Source: Novosphingobium sp. UBA1948 (GTDB lineage Bacteria; Pseudomonadota; Alphaproteobacteria; Sphingomonadales; Sphingomonadaceae). From it: a stretch of 16,232 nt of DNA. A program made the position numbers and the translations under genes. The stretch covers positions 1-16,232 of the forward strand of contig DDES01000033.1 of NCBI GenBank assembly GCA_002336765.1. The letters run 5' to 3'. The notes under the pieces were generated by a model that worked only from the letters and a program-made list of their open reading frames with translations, was not told the origin of the DNA and ran no database searches. Positions 6,523 to 14,464 of this stretch are shown here, one piece after another; positions within the stretch are counted from its first letter, which is position 1; every line of letters begins with the position of its first letter.

Positions 6523-7032
6523 ATGTCGCGCAAACTCATGCTCGCCGCCGCCACCGCCGCCACCTTGCTCGCCGCGCCCGCCTCGGCGCAGATCACCCGC
6601 ATCAAGTCGAACCCGTCCGCGCTGATTCTCGACGGCGCCAAGGTCGCTGCGGGCAGCGAACTTTACTATCTCTCGGGCCAGCTCGCCTCGCCGATCGATC
6701 CTGCCAAGGCCGCCACGGCCGACGATTTCGGCGATACCAAGACCCAGACGGTTAGCGTGCTCAAGAAGATCAAGGCCCAGCTTGAAGCCAATGGCTACAA
6801 GATGTCGGATGTTTTCAAGCTGACGCTGTTCGTGGCCGCCGATCCCAAGACCGGCAAGATGGATTTCGCCGGCGCCAATGCCGGTTTCAAGGAATTCTTC
6901 GGCTCTGCGGAAAACCCCGAGACGGTGGCGCGCTCGACTTTCCAGGTCGCCAATCTGGTGGCGCCGCAGTTCCTGATCGAGATCGAAGCGATCGCGGCCA
7001 AGAAGCCTGCCGCCCCTGCCAAGAAGAAGTAA
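6523..7032 (+). CDS. Exported RidA-family (YjgF/UK114) protein
   Basis: RidA proteins hydrolyse reactive enamine/imine intermediates from amino-acid dehydratases, but many subfamilies have no known substrate. The 169-residue protein starts with a clear Sec signal peptide (MSRKLMLAAATAATLLAAPASA, cleavage expected after A22), so it acts in the periplasm or outside, unlike cytosolic RidA. The mature part has the trimer-forming RidA fold: LYYLSGQLA, then VSVLKKIKAQLEANGYKMSDVFKLTLFV, then VARSTFQV and FLIEIEAIA. R137 lies where E. coli R105, the substrate-binding arginine, is expected. The segment between R137 and the EIEAIA strand is about one residue longer than in E. coli. The tail is Lys/Ala/Pro-rich. 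The ATG follows an AAAGGAAAG ribosome binding site. Confidence 0.9.
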   Translation: MSRKLMLAAATAATLLAAPASAQITRIKSNPSALILDGAKVAAGSELYYLSGQLASPIDPAKAATADDFGDTKTQTVSVLKKIKAQLEANGYKMSDVFKLTLFVAADPKTGKMDFAGANAGFKEFFGSAENPETVARSTFQVANLVAPQFLIEIEAIAAKKPAAPAKKK

Positions 7033-7037
7033 AGCCG

Positions 7038-7069
7038 TGGCGGCGCCTGTCTTTGGGCAGGCGCCGCTA
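7038..7069. terminator. Shared hairpin terminator between convergent genes
   Basis: GCGGCGCCTG (7040-7049) pairs perfectly with CAGGCGCCGC (7058-7067), and further pairs inside and outside extend the stem to about 14 bp. It follows the ridA-like stop by six bases. It also overlaps the TAG stop of the response regulator on the other strand, so it can serve both transcripts. T runs are weak on the + strand; the - strand continues into a pyrimidine-rich stretch. Confidence 0.7.
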
Positions 7070-7981
7070 TTGCTCGATCACGCGAATGGCAATGGCTGCG
7101 GCGGCCGAACGCTTTTCCACGCCCAGCTTCACATAGATCCGCTCGAGATGCTTCTGCACCGTGCGCGGAGAAATATCGAGGACGTCGGAAATATCGTTGC
7201 TGGCCTTGCCATAGCCCACCCACAGCAAGACTTCGGCCTCGCGCTGGGTCAATTCCAGACTGTCGCGCAGCTTGGCGACATTCTGCTCGTGGCTGATCTC
7301 GTTAAGCCGGATCAGCACCTCGTTCTCGCGATAATGCGCGATCACCATCAGTTCGAGCGCGCTATCGCCAAAATCAGCCTTCAGCGCCGAACCGGGCTTG
7401 CCGCCGCGCGCCAGCAGACGCTCGACCTGCAAGGCCACATCGGCGGGCAATCCGCCTTCACGCTCCCATGCCGGACACAGGCGGGCAATGGCCTGCTCCG
7501 CGCGTGGCGTGCACCACAGCATGCGCCCCTGCGCGTCGGTGGCCATCATCAGGCGGCCCGTGGCGTCCAGACTGGCCACACTGGCATGCATGGCGCGGCT
7601 CTGGGCAATATGCACCCGCACGCGGGCGATCAGTTCCTTGAGGTCCACCGGCTTGCGGACATAGTCCACCCCGCCCACCTCGAAAGCCTCGACCACATGC
7701 TCGCTCTCGGTCAGGCCGGTCATGAAGATGACGGGCACATTGGCCCATTCGGCCCGCGCCTTGATACGGGCGGTGGTTTCAAATCCGTCCAGCCCCGGCA
7801 TCACCGCATCCATCAGGATAAGGTCGGGCAGAATATGCTCCAGCAAATCGAGCGCCGCCTTGCCGGAGGTCGCCACCAGCACGGAAAGTTCGGCCCCTTC
7901 CAGCGCTGCCGACAGCATACGCAAGGAATCCGGCTCGTCGTCCACCACAAGGACGGTTTGGGTATGCACGGACAGAGACAT
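7067..7981 (-). CDS. LuxR-family two-component response regulator
   Basis: This is a DNA-binding response regulator, partner of the hybrid kinase encoded just upstream. From the ATG at 7981 it has 304 residues. The receiver (about 8-125) has VLVVDDEP, phosphoacceptor D58 (LILMDAVMPGLDG), FMTGLTE and RKPVD. A middle segment (about 137-230) resembles a PAS-like sensor fold (MMATDAQGRMLWCTPRAEQA, then LIRLNEIS). The LuxR-type helix-turn-helix starts at LTQREAEVLLW and carries SPRTVQKHLERIYVKLGV. The frame opens at a GTG at 7993 that overlaps the kinase stop. The ATG at 7981 is preferred, because GAGGAG lies 11 bases before it and directly abuts the GTG. A middle domain between receiver and HTH is unusual for the NarL/FixJ class. 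Confidence 0.9.
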   Translation of the reverse strand: MSLSVHTQTVLVVDDEPDSLRMLSAALEGAELSVLVATSGKAALDLLEHILPDLILMDAVMPGLDGFETTARIKARAEWANVPVIFMTGLTESEHVVEAFEVGGVDYVRKPVDLKELIARVRVHIAQSRAMHASVASLDATGRLMMATDAQGRMLWCTPRAEQAIARLCPAWEREGGLPADVALQVERLLARGGKPGSALKADFGDSALELMVIAHYRENEVLIRLNEISHEQNVAKLRDSLELTQREAEVLLWVGYGKASNDISDVLDISPRTVQKHLERIYVKLGVEKRSAAAAIAIRVIEQ

Positions 7982-7986
7982 GGGTC

Positions 7987-9693
7987 TCAACACTCCTCAA
8001 GGATGCGTGCCATGCCCGGCAGGTCGAACCTGTCAAGGCAAGCGTAAAGTTTGGTGGCCAGTTCGGTGGTACCGGGCTGGTCGGCCAGATGGCGGATTTC
8101 CTGCTCGATGCCGCGCACATAGCCAATGCGCAGCAATTCGCGAATGCGCAAGACATGGGTTGCCGCCTCGCCATCCACCGTGGTGGGCGCGGCCAGCTTG
8201 GGCGCGGCGGGCGCGGCGGGGCGCGCACCATCCGATTCCACGCCCCATGCCAGATCGAGCAGGCCACCGATCGTCTCGATCAAGGCGTTGAACTCAACCG
8301 GTTTGACAAGGAAATGGTCATGCACCGGCACGGCGGTTTCGGGGCGATGGAATTCCTGCGCATTGGCCGACAGCATCAGGATGCGGATATCCTCGCCCAG
8401 CGCGGCACGGATGCGCGCGGCGGTTTCCCAACCGGAAATGCCCGGCAGGCTGATGTCGAGAATGGCCAGATCGAACGTATGCTTCTCGCCCCCCTCGCCT
8501 TCCACCAGCGCAGCGGCAGTTTCGCCATTGGGCGCCGCCTCCACATGGAAGCCCAGCGAAGTGAGCAGTTCGGACAGAAACTTGCGCTGTTCGGCGTCAT
8601 CGTCGCACAGCAGGATCGAACGCCGCCGACCAAGATAGCCCGACACCTCGCGCCGCGCCCGTGCCTGATTCACCGGCGTTGCGGCGGGCGCGTTGACCTC
8701 GCCCAGCATCATCACCACGCGGAACACCGTGCCTTCGGGGCTGGAGGAGGCGAGATCGAGCTTGCCGCCCAGCATATCGACAATCGCCCGCGCGATCGAC
8801 AGGCCCAGCCCCACACCGGGCCGCGCCTTGAGCGCCTCGTCGCCGCCCCGCTCGAAAGGCTCGAAAATGGCGCGCTGGTCCTCCGCGCGGATGCCGGGCC
8901 CGGTGTCGCGCACTTCAAACGTGGCCATCTGCGCGGAATAGCGCAAGGCCAGCGTGACCGAACCATGATCGGTATATTTGATGGCGTTGAACAACAGGTT
9001 GAGCAACACCTGTCGCAAGCGGCTGGCATCCATGCGAACCACGGCGGGAATGCGACCCTGCATCTCCAGCTCGAAATCCAGCCCTTTGGCGGTAGCACTG
9101 GGGCGCACCATGCGCTGGATCTGGTCGATGAACTGGTCGAGCTTGACCGGTTCGGGCTTCACGCGGATCACCCCGTTTTCAACCTGCGAAATGTCGAGCA
9201 GGGCCTCCACCAGACTGGTAATATGTTCCGAGCAACGGCGGATCACCACGGCGGCTTCCTGCGCGCCCACGCCGTCGTTGCGCTCCACCAATTGCGCATA
9301 GCCATAAATGGCGTTGAGCGGCGAGCGGATCTCGTGGCTGACATTCGCCAGATAGCGGCTCTTGGCCAGATTGGCGGTCTCGGCAGCGATGCGGGCATGC
9401 TCATGCCCGGCAATGCTGCTCTCGGCCTCGCGCCACCGCGCGTGGGCCATTTGCCACTGGCGATAGGCGAAGATGCAGAGCGCAGCCAGCACCGGCACAG
9501 CCAGCATCGCCGCCAGCCATTGCGCGAAGGCAAGCGTGCCGCGAATCACCACCAGCATCACCTCGACCATCATGCACAGCATGAGCGCCCAACCCAGCAG
9601 GCGCCGCGCCGCGTCATCGGCAGCCTCAACCCGGGCGATACGTTGATGGATCAAGGATGTGTCGGAATTCAACGGCGTAGGCCCCCTTGGCAC
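7987..9693 (-). CDS. Membrane hybrid sensor histidine kinase
   Basis: A 568-residue hybrid kinase. Two closely spaced membrane helices (about 31-52 and 59-78) leave almost no periplasmic loop, so the signal is probably sensed in the membrane or cytoplasm. A short coiled coil leads to HisKA with H120 (SHEIRSPLNAI). The ATPase has N236 (LLFNAIKY), DTGPGI (263-268) and GLGLSIA. A receiver follows (about 358-480) with DDD at 364-366, D413 (ILDISLPG) and K464. A C-terminal helical domain of about 55 residues (VLRIRELLRIGYVRGIEQEI) has no invariant HPt histidine that I can see. The first possible start is GTG at 9693, but a TTG at 9672 has the better ribosome binding site (AAGGGGG nine bases upstream). 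The stop lies just before the response-regulator start, so they are co-transcribed. Confidence 0.93.
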   Translation of the reverse strand: MPRGPTPLNSDTSLIHQRIARVEAADDAARRLLGWALMLCMMVEVMLVVIRGTLAFAQWLAAMLAVPVLAALCIFAYRQWQMAHARWREAESSIAGHEHARIAAETANLAKSRYLANVSHEIRSPLNAIYGYAQLVERNDGVGAQEAAVVIRRCSEHITSLVEALLDISQVENGVIRVKPEPVKLDQFIDQIQRMVRPSATAKGLDFELEMQGRIPAVVRMDASRLRQVLLNLLFNAIKYTDHGSVTLALRYSAQMATFEVRDTGPGIRAEDQRAIFEPFERGGDEALKARPGVGLGLSIARAIVDMLGGKLDLASSSPEGTVFRVVMMLGEVNAPAATPVNQARARREVSGYLGRRRSILLCDDDAEQRKFLSELLTSLGFHVEAAPNGETAAALVEGEGGEKHTFDLAILDISLPGISGWETAARIRAALGEDIRILMLSANAQEFHRPETAVPVHDHFLVKPVEFNALIETIGGLLDLAWGVESDGARPAAPAAPKLAAPTTVDGEAATHVLRIRELLRIGYVRGIEQEIRHLADQPGTTELATKLYACLDRFDLPGMARILEEC

Positions 9694-9708
9694 GGCAAAG
9701 CCCGATCA

Positions 9709-9751
9709 CCTTCGGCCTTTGCAAGCCGAAGGCGGACTGAAACCAGTCCGC
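9709..9751 (-). promoter_or_regulatory. Two adjacent hairpins in the kinase leader
   Basis: CCTTCGGC (9709-9716) pairs with GCCGAAGG (9725-9732), and GCGGACTG (9732-9739) pairs with CAGTCCGC (9744-9751) around AAAC. Both stems are perfect, are 8 bp long and touch at base 9732. They lie 16-58 bases upstream of the first possible kinase start codon, so they belong to its leader and may affect translation or early termination. Confidence 0.5.
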
Positions 9752-9799
9752 TGCGCCACCCGAACCGAAACATTATTGCCCTCATTTGGCGATTTCTAT

Positions 9800-9822
9800 T
9801 GTGCAATTGCGAAGATTGCACA
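9800..9822. promoter_or_regulatory. 8-bp inverted repeat upstream of kinase gene
   Basis: TGTGCAAT (9800-9807) and ATTGCACA (9815-9822) are perfect inverted copies separated by seven bases. It lies about 110-130 bases before the kinase start and is AT-richer than its surroundings, as expected of an operator or promoter region. The regulator is unknown. Confidence 0.45.
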
Positions 9823-9850
9823 GAGCGCGCATTTTGACAAGAGTGTAAGG

Positions 9851-9882
9851 CGCCAATGTTTGACATATGTCAAACATTGGCG
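9851..9882. promoter_or_regulatory. Perfect 32-bp palindrome containing a Crp/Fnr-like core
   Basis: The half site CGCCAATGTTTGACAT (9851-9866) is followed directly by its exact reverse complement (9867-9882). The centre, TTGACATATGTCAA (9860-9873), has the TTGAC-N4-GTCAA form of Crp/Fnr/FixK-family sites. It overlaps the last codons and the stop of the MFS gene and lies about 160 bases upstream of the kinase gene. As RNA it would form a 14-bp hairpin with a four-base loop but has no T run, so it may be an operator, a terminator, or both. Confidence 0.7.
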
Positions 9883-11138
9883 AGCGTGACGCGGCGCCCC
9901 GTAGCCACAATGCCCGCGGCCGCGATCACCCCAGCCAGCCCCGCCGCAACAAAGGCCGGATCATAAGAACCCCATTCCTGCCGCACCACGCCACCGCCCC
10001 ATGCCGCCAGCGCGGCGCCAATCTGGTGCCCCACCGCCACCCATCCGAAGATGATCGGCGCCTCGGCCTCGCCAAAGCTGCGGTTGGTGATGGCCACAGT
10101 GGGCGGCACGGTGGCGATCCAGTCGAGACCATAGAAAATGGCGAAGGCCCCCAGCGCCACCGGCCCGAAATCGAGAAAGGGCAGCGCGATCAGCGACAGG
10201 CCCCGCAGCCCGTAATAGATCATCAACAAACGACGCGGATCATAGCGATCGGTCAGCCAGCCCGAAGCGGTGGTGCCCACCAGATCGAACACGCCCATCG
10301 TCGAGAGCAAGCCCGCCGCCGCCACCGGCGCCAGCCCATGATCCCCGCAATAGGCGATGAGATGGGTGCCCACCAGTCCGTTGGTGGTCAGCCCGCAGAC
10401 GAAAAACGTGCCGAACATCAGCCAAAAGGTCGGCTCTGCCCGCACGCACCACAAGACCTGCAAGGCCAGCAGCGCGCTGGCCGATTGCTTGCGCGGGGGC
10501 GGAGCATCGGCTGCCTCGCCATAGCGGCGCACACCCGCCGCTTCGGGGCTTTCACGCAGGAGCAGCGCCACCACTGCCACCAACACCAGACAGGCCAGCC
10601 CCACCACTCGCACCACCGGTTGCCACGCGCCAAAGCGGGTCAGCCATGCCAGATAGGGGAGAAAGACCAGCGCTCCGGTCGCGGTGCTGGCGGCAAACAA
10701 GCCCATCACCAGCCCCTGCCGCTGCGCGAACCAGCGGTTGACCACCGCCGCCCCCAGCACGCTGGCCACCATGCCCGTGCCGACGCCCGACACCAATCCC
10801 CATGTCACCAGATAATGCCAAGGCGCCGTCATATACTGGCTGGCCAGCGCCGCCGCCGCCATCAGCGACAGGCCCAGCATCACCATGCGGCGAATCCCCA
10901 GCGACATCATCAACGCCGCCGCGAAAGGGCCAATCAGACCATAGAGAAAAATGCCGACCGCGGCCGTGCCCGAAATGGTCGCCATGTCCCAGCCGAACTT
11001 GACATGGAGCGGCACCAGCAACACCCCCGGCGCCGCCCGCACCGCCGCCGACACCAGCAGGGCGAGGAACGTGATAGCGGCCGCAACAAAGGCAGGATGG
11101 ATGGGGCGAGCTATGGGCTGATCCTTGTGTAGCTGCAC
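9870..11138 (-). CDS. Major facilitator superfamily transporter, MCT-like
   Basis: A 422-residue inner-membrane transporter with about 12 hydrophobic helices and a central cytoplasmic loop around residues 213-235 (ESPEAAGVRRYGEAADAPPP). The second half carries the motif-A-like loop SGWLTDRYDPRRLL between helices 8 and 9. The layout resembles the monocarboxylate/oxalate-formate branch of the superfamily, but the substrate cannot be read from the sequence. The start is the GTG at 11138, chosen because AGGAG lies five bases upstream. The last codons and the TGA lie inside the 32-bp palindrome. It is divergent from the protease gene, with 90 bases between, and lies on the same strand as the kinase-regulator pair. 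Confidence 0.93.
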   Translation of the reverse strand: MQLHKDQPIARPIHPAFVAAAITFLALLVSAAVRAAPGVLLVPLHVKFGWDMATISGTAAVGIFLYGLIGPFAAALMMSLGIRRMVMLGLSLMAAAALASQYMTAPWHYLVTWGLVSGVGTGMVASVLGAAVVNRWFAQRQGLVMGLFAASTATGALVFLPYLAWLTRFGAWQPVVRVVGLACLVLVAVVALLLRESPEAAGVRRYGEAADAPPPRKQSASALLALQVLWCVRAEPTFWLMFGTFFVCGLTTNGLVGTHLIAYCGDHGLAPVAAAGLLSTMGVFDLVGTTASGWLTDRYDPRRLLMIYYGLRGLSLIALPFLDFGPVALGAFAIFYGLDWIATVPPTVAITNRSFGEAEAPIIFGWVAVGHQIGAALAAWGGGVVRQEWGSYDPAFVAAGLAGVIAAAGIVATGRRVTLANV

Positions 11139-11228
11139 CGGCTCCTAGCCCCGTTACCCCTTCCCTAGCAATCGTTTAAGCATTAGGGATTATGCCCATA
11201 GGCCATCGACGACAGGGGCGAGCCTGAA
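11139..11228. promoter_or_regulatory. Divergent promoter region of MFS and protease genes
   Basis: Only 90 bases separate the MFS GTG (- strand) and the protease ATG (+ strand), so both promoters, if present, must overlap here. The stretch is AT-richer around 11163-11193, where CCCTA and TAGGG face each other. I could not assign reliable -35/-10 boxes. An AGGGG about 11 bases before the protease ATG is a weak ribosome binding site. Confidence 0.45.
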
Positions 11229-14200
11229 ATGACCGAAATCCTCCCGAACCCCGGCCCCGGCCTGATCGAGAGCAGTGATGCGGCGGCAGGGACCAGCACC
11301 GCCTATCGCCTGACCGTCGGCGCTACCGGGCAAGGTGTGCTGGCCGGTGGGGATCATGACTGGTGGCGGGTCGATCTGGTGGCGGGGCAATCCTATGCCT
11401 TTGGCGTGGTAGGCACGGGCGCGACCCCCACCAGGGATCCCTATCTGCGGCTGATCGGGGTGGATGGCAGCACCGTCCTGTCCACCAGCGACGATGATCT
11501 GCCCAACCACAACTCGCTGATCCTGTTCACCGCCACCACCACGGGCACCTATTACCTCGACGTCTCGGGCTATCTGGCCAGCAACACCGGCCAGTATGGC
11601 GTCGCCGCCACGGTTGGCACCAAGCTCAACCTTGACCTGTCGATGATGGCGGGCGTGATCGACACCGGTTACTACTGGACCACCACGCGGGGCACCGGCG
11701 CCGCGATCACCTTCGCCTTCCGAGACACCTATTCCGGTTCGCTGACCAATTTCGCCCATATGAGCGCCAGCGAACAAGCCGCCGTGCTCAAGATTTTCGC
11801 GCTGCTGTCGGAACTGACAGGGCTGAGTTTCGTTCAGGTCAACCCGGGCGGCTACAGCGACAATGCCACCATCCTGCTGGCCGACTATTCCGCCAGCGAC
11901 GGTACCGGTGGTCATGCCTCCTATCCTGGATCAACCGCCAACACGTCCTCGGCAGGCGATGTCTGGATGAACACCAGCCCGCATGGCGGCTCGGTCACCT
12001 ATGGATCGTGGTTCTACATGGCGCTGATGCACGAGATCGGCCATGCGCTGGGCCTGTCGCATCCGGGCGAATACAATGCCGGCGTGGGCGTTTCGATCAC
12101 CTATGCCCATGACGCGCAATATTATCAGGATTCGCTCGCCTATACGGTGATGAGCTATTTCAGCGAGACCAACACCGGCACCAACATCGGCTCGGACTAT
12201 GCCGAAACCTATTTGCTGTCCGATATCGCCACGTTGCAGGCGATCTATGGCGCCAATTCCGGCACCCGTTCTGGCGATACGACCTATGGCTTTCACGCCA
12301 ATGCGGGCAACACGCTCTATGATTTCTCGGTGAACACGATCCCCGCCTTCTGCATCTGGGATGGTGGCGGCACCAACATACTCGATTGCTCGCTGACACC
12401 GGCGGGCCAGATCTTGCGCCTGACGGCGGGCAGCCTGTCCTCGGTGCTGGGTTATACCGACAACATCTCGATCGCACAGGGCGTCAGCATCCGCGCGGCG
12501 CTGGGCGGATGGGGCAATGATGCGATCTATGGCAACGATCTGGGCGACACGCTGACCGGCGGCGTGGGCGCCGATACGCTGGTCGGCGGCGCGGGGGCGG
12601 ACAGTCTGCTGGGCGATGGCAGCACCTATGGCGCCGCCGCCGACACCTACGGCATCGTGTTCGACAATGTCGCCGCAACCGGCCAGATGTTGCGCGGCAA
12701 TGGCCTGACCGGCCTGCCCACCACGGCCATGACGCTGGAATTCATGATCGGCTTCAACGGCGGGGTGACGGCCGATTGGTTCTTCACCATGCCGGGCCTG
12801 CAGGTGATGATCGATCCGGGCAATTCCAGCGCGCCGGGCATGTGGTTCTATCTTAATTCCACATGGGCCTATTCCGGCATCACCGTGGCGCAATTGCAGG
12901 ATGGCGGCACGCACCGCATTTCCTTCACATGGGACAGCGCCGGAGGCCCGACGGCTTTCTATCTCGACGGGCGGCAGATCAAGACCACAACCGGCTTTGC
13001 CAGCGGCATTACGCTGGCGGGCAGTGGCAATGTCAGCTTCGATCCGGTCAGCGCGCGACTGGGCGATGTGCGGCTTTACACCGCTGCGCTGGATGCGGCC
13101 ACCATTGCGCTCAACGCCAACGGGCCTCTGGCCGATCCGGCACATACGGCGGGTCTGGTGCTCGGCTGGAGCGTGGCCGCCAATGGCACCGTCAGCAACG
13201 CGGTGGGCGGCACAGCACCCACCGTCACGGGCAGTCCCGCCACGGCCCTGATCCATGCCGGATCGCCCTATGCCGATGTGCTGTCGGGCGGAGCGGGCAA
13301 CGATGCGATCACCGGCGGCTATGGCAATGACACGATTGATGGCGGCGACGGCAATGATACCGCCGTGTTCGGCGGCGTGCGCGGCGAGTATTCGGTAGGC
13401 TTCTCGGGCGGCCGCCTGATTATCACCGATCACACCGCCAACCGCGACGGCGCGGATACGCTGAGCAATGTCGAGAATTTCAGCTTTGGCGGGACGGTGA
13501 TGACCTACGCCCAGTTGCTGGCCAATTTGCCGGCGCCGCCGGTGATAACCAGCCTTGGCCCGACAAGGCTTGTCTGGGACTATTCCGGCGCCTCGCTTCG
13601 TCAGGCACTAGAAGTCACTGTATCGGGCACGGGCATCGCTGGTCAAACCATCACGCTAAGCGCCGGTTCGAGTTCGACCACTGCAACGGTGGCGGCGGAT
13701 GGCACATGGCTCGCCGCGATTAATCTGAGCGCCGCCACAAACCACGGTCTCACGGCCTATCAAACCGATGCCAGCGGCGGATCCAGCGCGATCAGCAACC
13801 CAACCTATTACAACCCGTCTATCGTTCCCGCGCAAAACACCGGCTTCTATCCGCCCTCCACCTACGGCCCTGTCATCACCTTTTATGACACGGGCAACGA
13901 ACTGACCGCATCGGGCTCGGCGCCTTGGGTCCACGCAGTCACACTCTTGCCGTCCAATGGCTCGGGCACCGCGCCCGCCCTGTCCGGCCCGCAGGAACTC
14001 GTCACGCGGCTGGTCGGCAAGATGCAGATCGAAACACCGACCGGCAGCGTGCTTCTGGCCTCCAACAGCGACGGCAAGACCGAAGCACAGGCCACGCGCG
14101 GCGGCGTGACCTCGGAACTTTTCTTTGCCAGCGATGGCCATGTGTTGAGTGAGGTGTGGTCGCAGAACGGCGTGGTCAGCCATGTGCAGAATTTCAACGC

Positions 14201-14462
14201 CGATGGTTCGGTGGCGATGGACCAGACAGGGCTGCATGCCACACTCGACCTGTTCGCCTTCGATCCCAACGCAACGGCGCTGTCCTATGTGGAAAATGCC
14301 AGCCACACCGGCGGTACGCTCACGCTGACGGAAGGCTCGCTGCAGATGGCGCTGGCAGTGTCGGGCCATTATGCGCTGGGCGATTTCGTGATCGCGCCGG
14401 ACGGACATGGCGGGTTGACGCTGTCCACCGTCGGGCATGAGCCCATCTTTCCGGGGCCTTGA
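11229..14462 (+). CDS. Serralysin-type (M10B) zinc metalloprotease with PPC, RTX and LamG-like domains
   Basis: A 1077-residue secreted protease. Domains in order: pre-peptidase C-terminal (PPC) domain, about 25-128; M10B peptidase, about 145-345; RTX block 1, 426-464 (GGWGNDAIYGNDLGDTLTGG); LamG/concanavalin-like domain, about 474-660; RTX block 2, 686-715; an RTX-associated strand region to about 757; an Ig-like domain, about 768-860; and a C-terminal module ending ENASHTGGTLTLTEG and DGHGGLTLS, of a kind seen in large repeat adhesins. The zinc site is H268-E269-I-G-H272 with H278 (HEIGHALGLSHP), E269 being catalytic. The Met-turn is M308 with Y310 (VMSYFS). There is no N-terminal signal peptide, so type I secretion is expected, but no exporter genes lie in the window. 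Two cysteines, C375 and C387, are unusual for an RTX protein. Confidence 0.93.
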   Translation: MTEILPNPGPGLIESSDAAAGTSTAYRLTVGATGQGVLAGGDHDWWRVDLVAGQSYAFGVVGTGATPTRDPYLRLIGVDGSTVLSTSDDDLPNHNSLILFTATTTGTYYLDVSGYLASNTGQYGVAATVGTKLNLDLSMMAGVIDTGYYWTTTRGTGAAITFAFRDTYSGSLTNFAHMSASEQAAVLKIFALLSELTGLSFVQVNPGGYSDNATILLADYSASDGTGGHASYPGSTANTSSAGDVWMNTSPHGGSVTYGSWFYMALMHEIGHALGLSHPGEYNAGVGVSITYAHDAQYYQDSLAYTVMSYFSETNTGTNIGSDYAETYLLSDIATLQAIYGANSGTRSGDTTYGFHANAGNTLYDFSVNTIPAFCIWDGGGTNILDCSLTPAGQILRLTAGSLSSVLGYTDNISIAQGVSIRAALGGWGNDAIYGNDLGDTLTGGVGADTLVGGAGADSLLGDGSTYGAAADTYGIVFDNVAATGQMLRGNGLTGLPTTAMTLEFMIGFNGGVTADWFFTMPGLQVMIDPGNSSAPGMWFYLNSTWAYSGITVAQLQDGGTHRISFTWDSAGGPTAFYLDGRQIKTTTGFASGITLAGSGNVSFDPVSARLGDVRLYTAALDAATIALNANGPLADPAHTAGLVLGWSVAANGTVSNAVGGTAPTVTGSPATALIHAGSPYADVLSGGAGNDAITGGYGNDTIDGGDGNDTAVFGGVRGEYSVGFSGGRLIITDHTANRDGADTLSNVENFSFGGTVMTYAQLLANLPAPPVITSLGPTRLVWDYSGASLRQALEVTVSGTGIAGQTITLSAGSSSTTATVAADGTWLAAINLSAATNHGLTAYQTDASGGSSAISNPTYYNPSIVPAQNTGFYPPSTYGPVITFYDTGNELTASGSAPWVHAVTLLPSNGSGTAPALSGPQELVTRLVGKMQIETPTGSVLLASNSDGKTEAQATRGGVTSELFFASDGHVLSEVWSQNGVVSHVQNFNADGSVAMDQTGLHATLDLFAFDPNATALSYVENASHTGGTLTLTEGSLQMALAVSGHYALGDFVIAPDGHGGLTLSTVGHEPIFPGP

Positions 14463-14464
14463 GG

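Noticed and set aside
8089..9837. Long + strand open frame opposite the hybrid kinase
   Set aside because: Its translation is rich in His, Arg and Gln with no domain pattern, typical of an antisense frame of a high-GC gene. The - strand product has all kinase motifs.
9851..9882. Palindrome as a recombination or insertion site
   Set aside because: No integrase, transposase, target duplication or tRNA lies nearby, and the MFS reading frame ends normally inside it.
9867..11132. 421-codon + strand frame opposite the MFS gene
   Set aside because: The product is dominated by His, Gln and Arg. The - strand frame gives about 12 membrane helices and a good ribosome binding site.
12504..12620. Repeated GGC-rich units that could be read as a DNA repeat array
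   Set aside because: They encode the RTX nonapeptide repeats and vary at the base level. There are no spacers, so this is not a CRISPR array.
11931..13433. 500-codon - strand open frame opposite the protease
   Set aside because: It lies fully within the serralysin gene and encodes a low-complexity Ala/Arg/Gly/Ile sequence without motifs, so it is a shadow frame.
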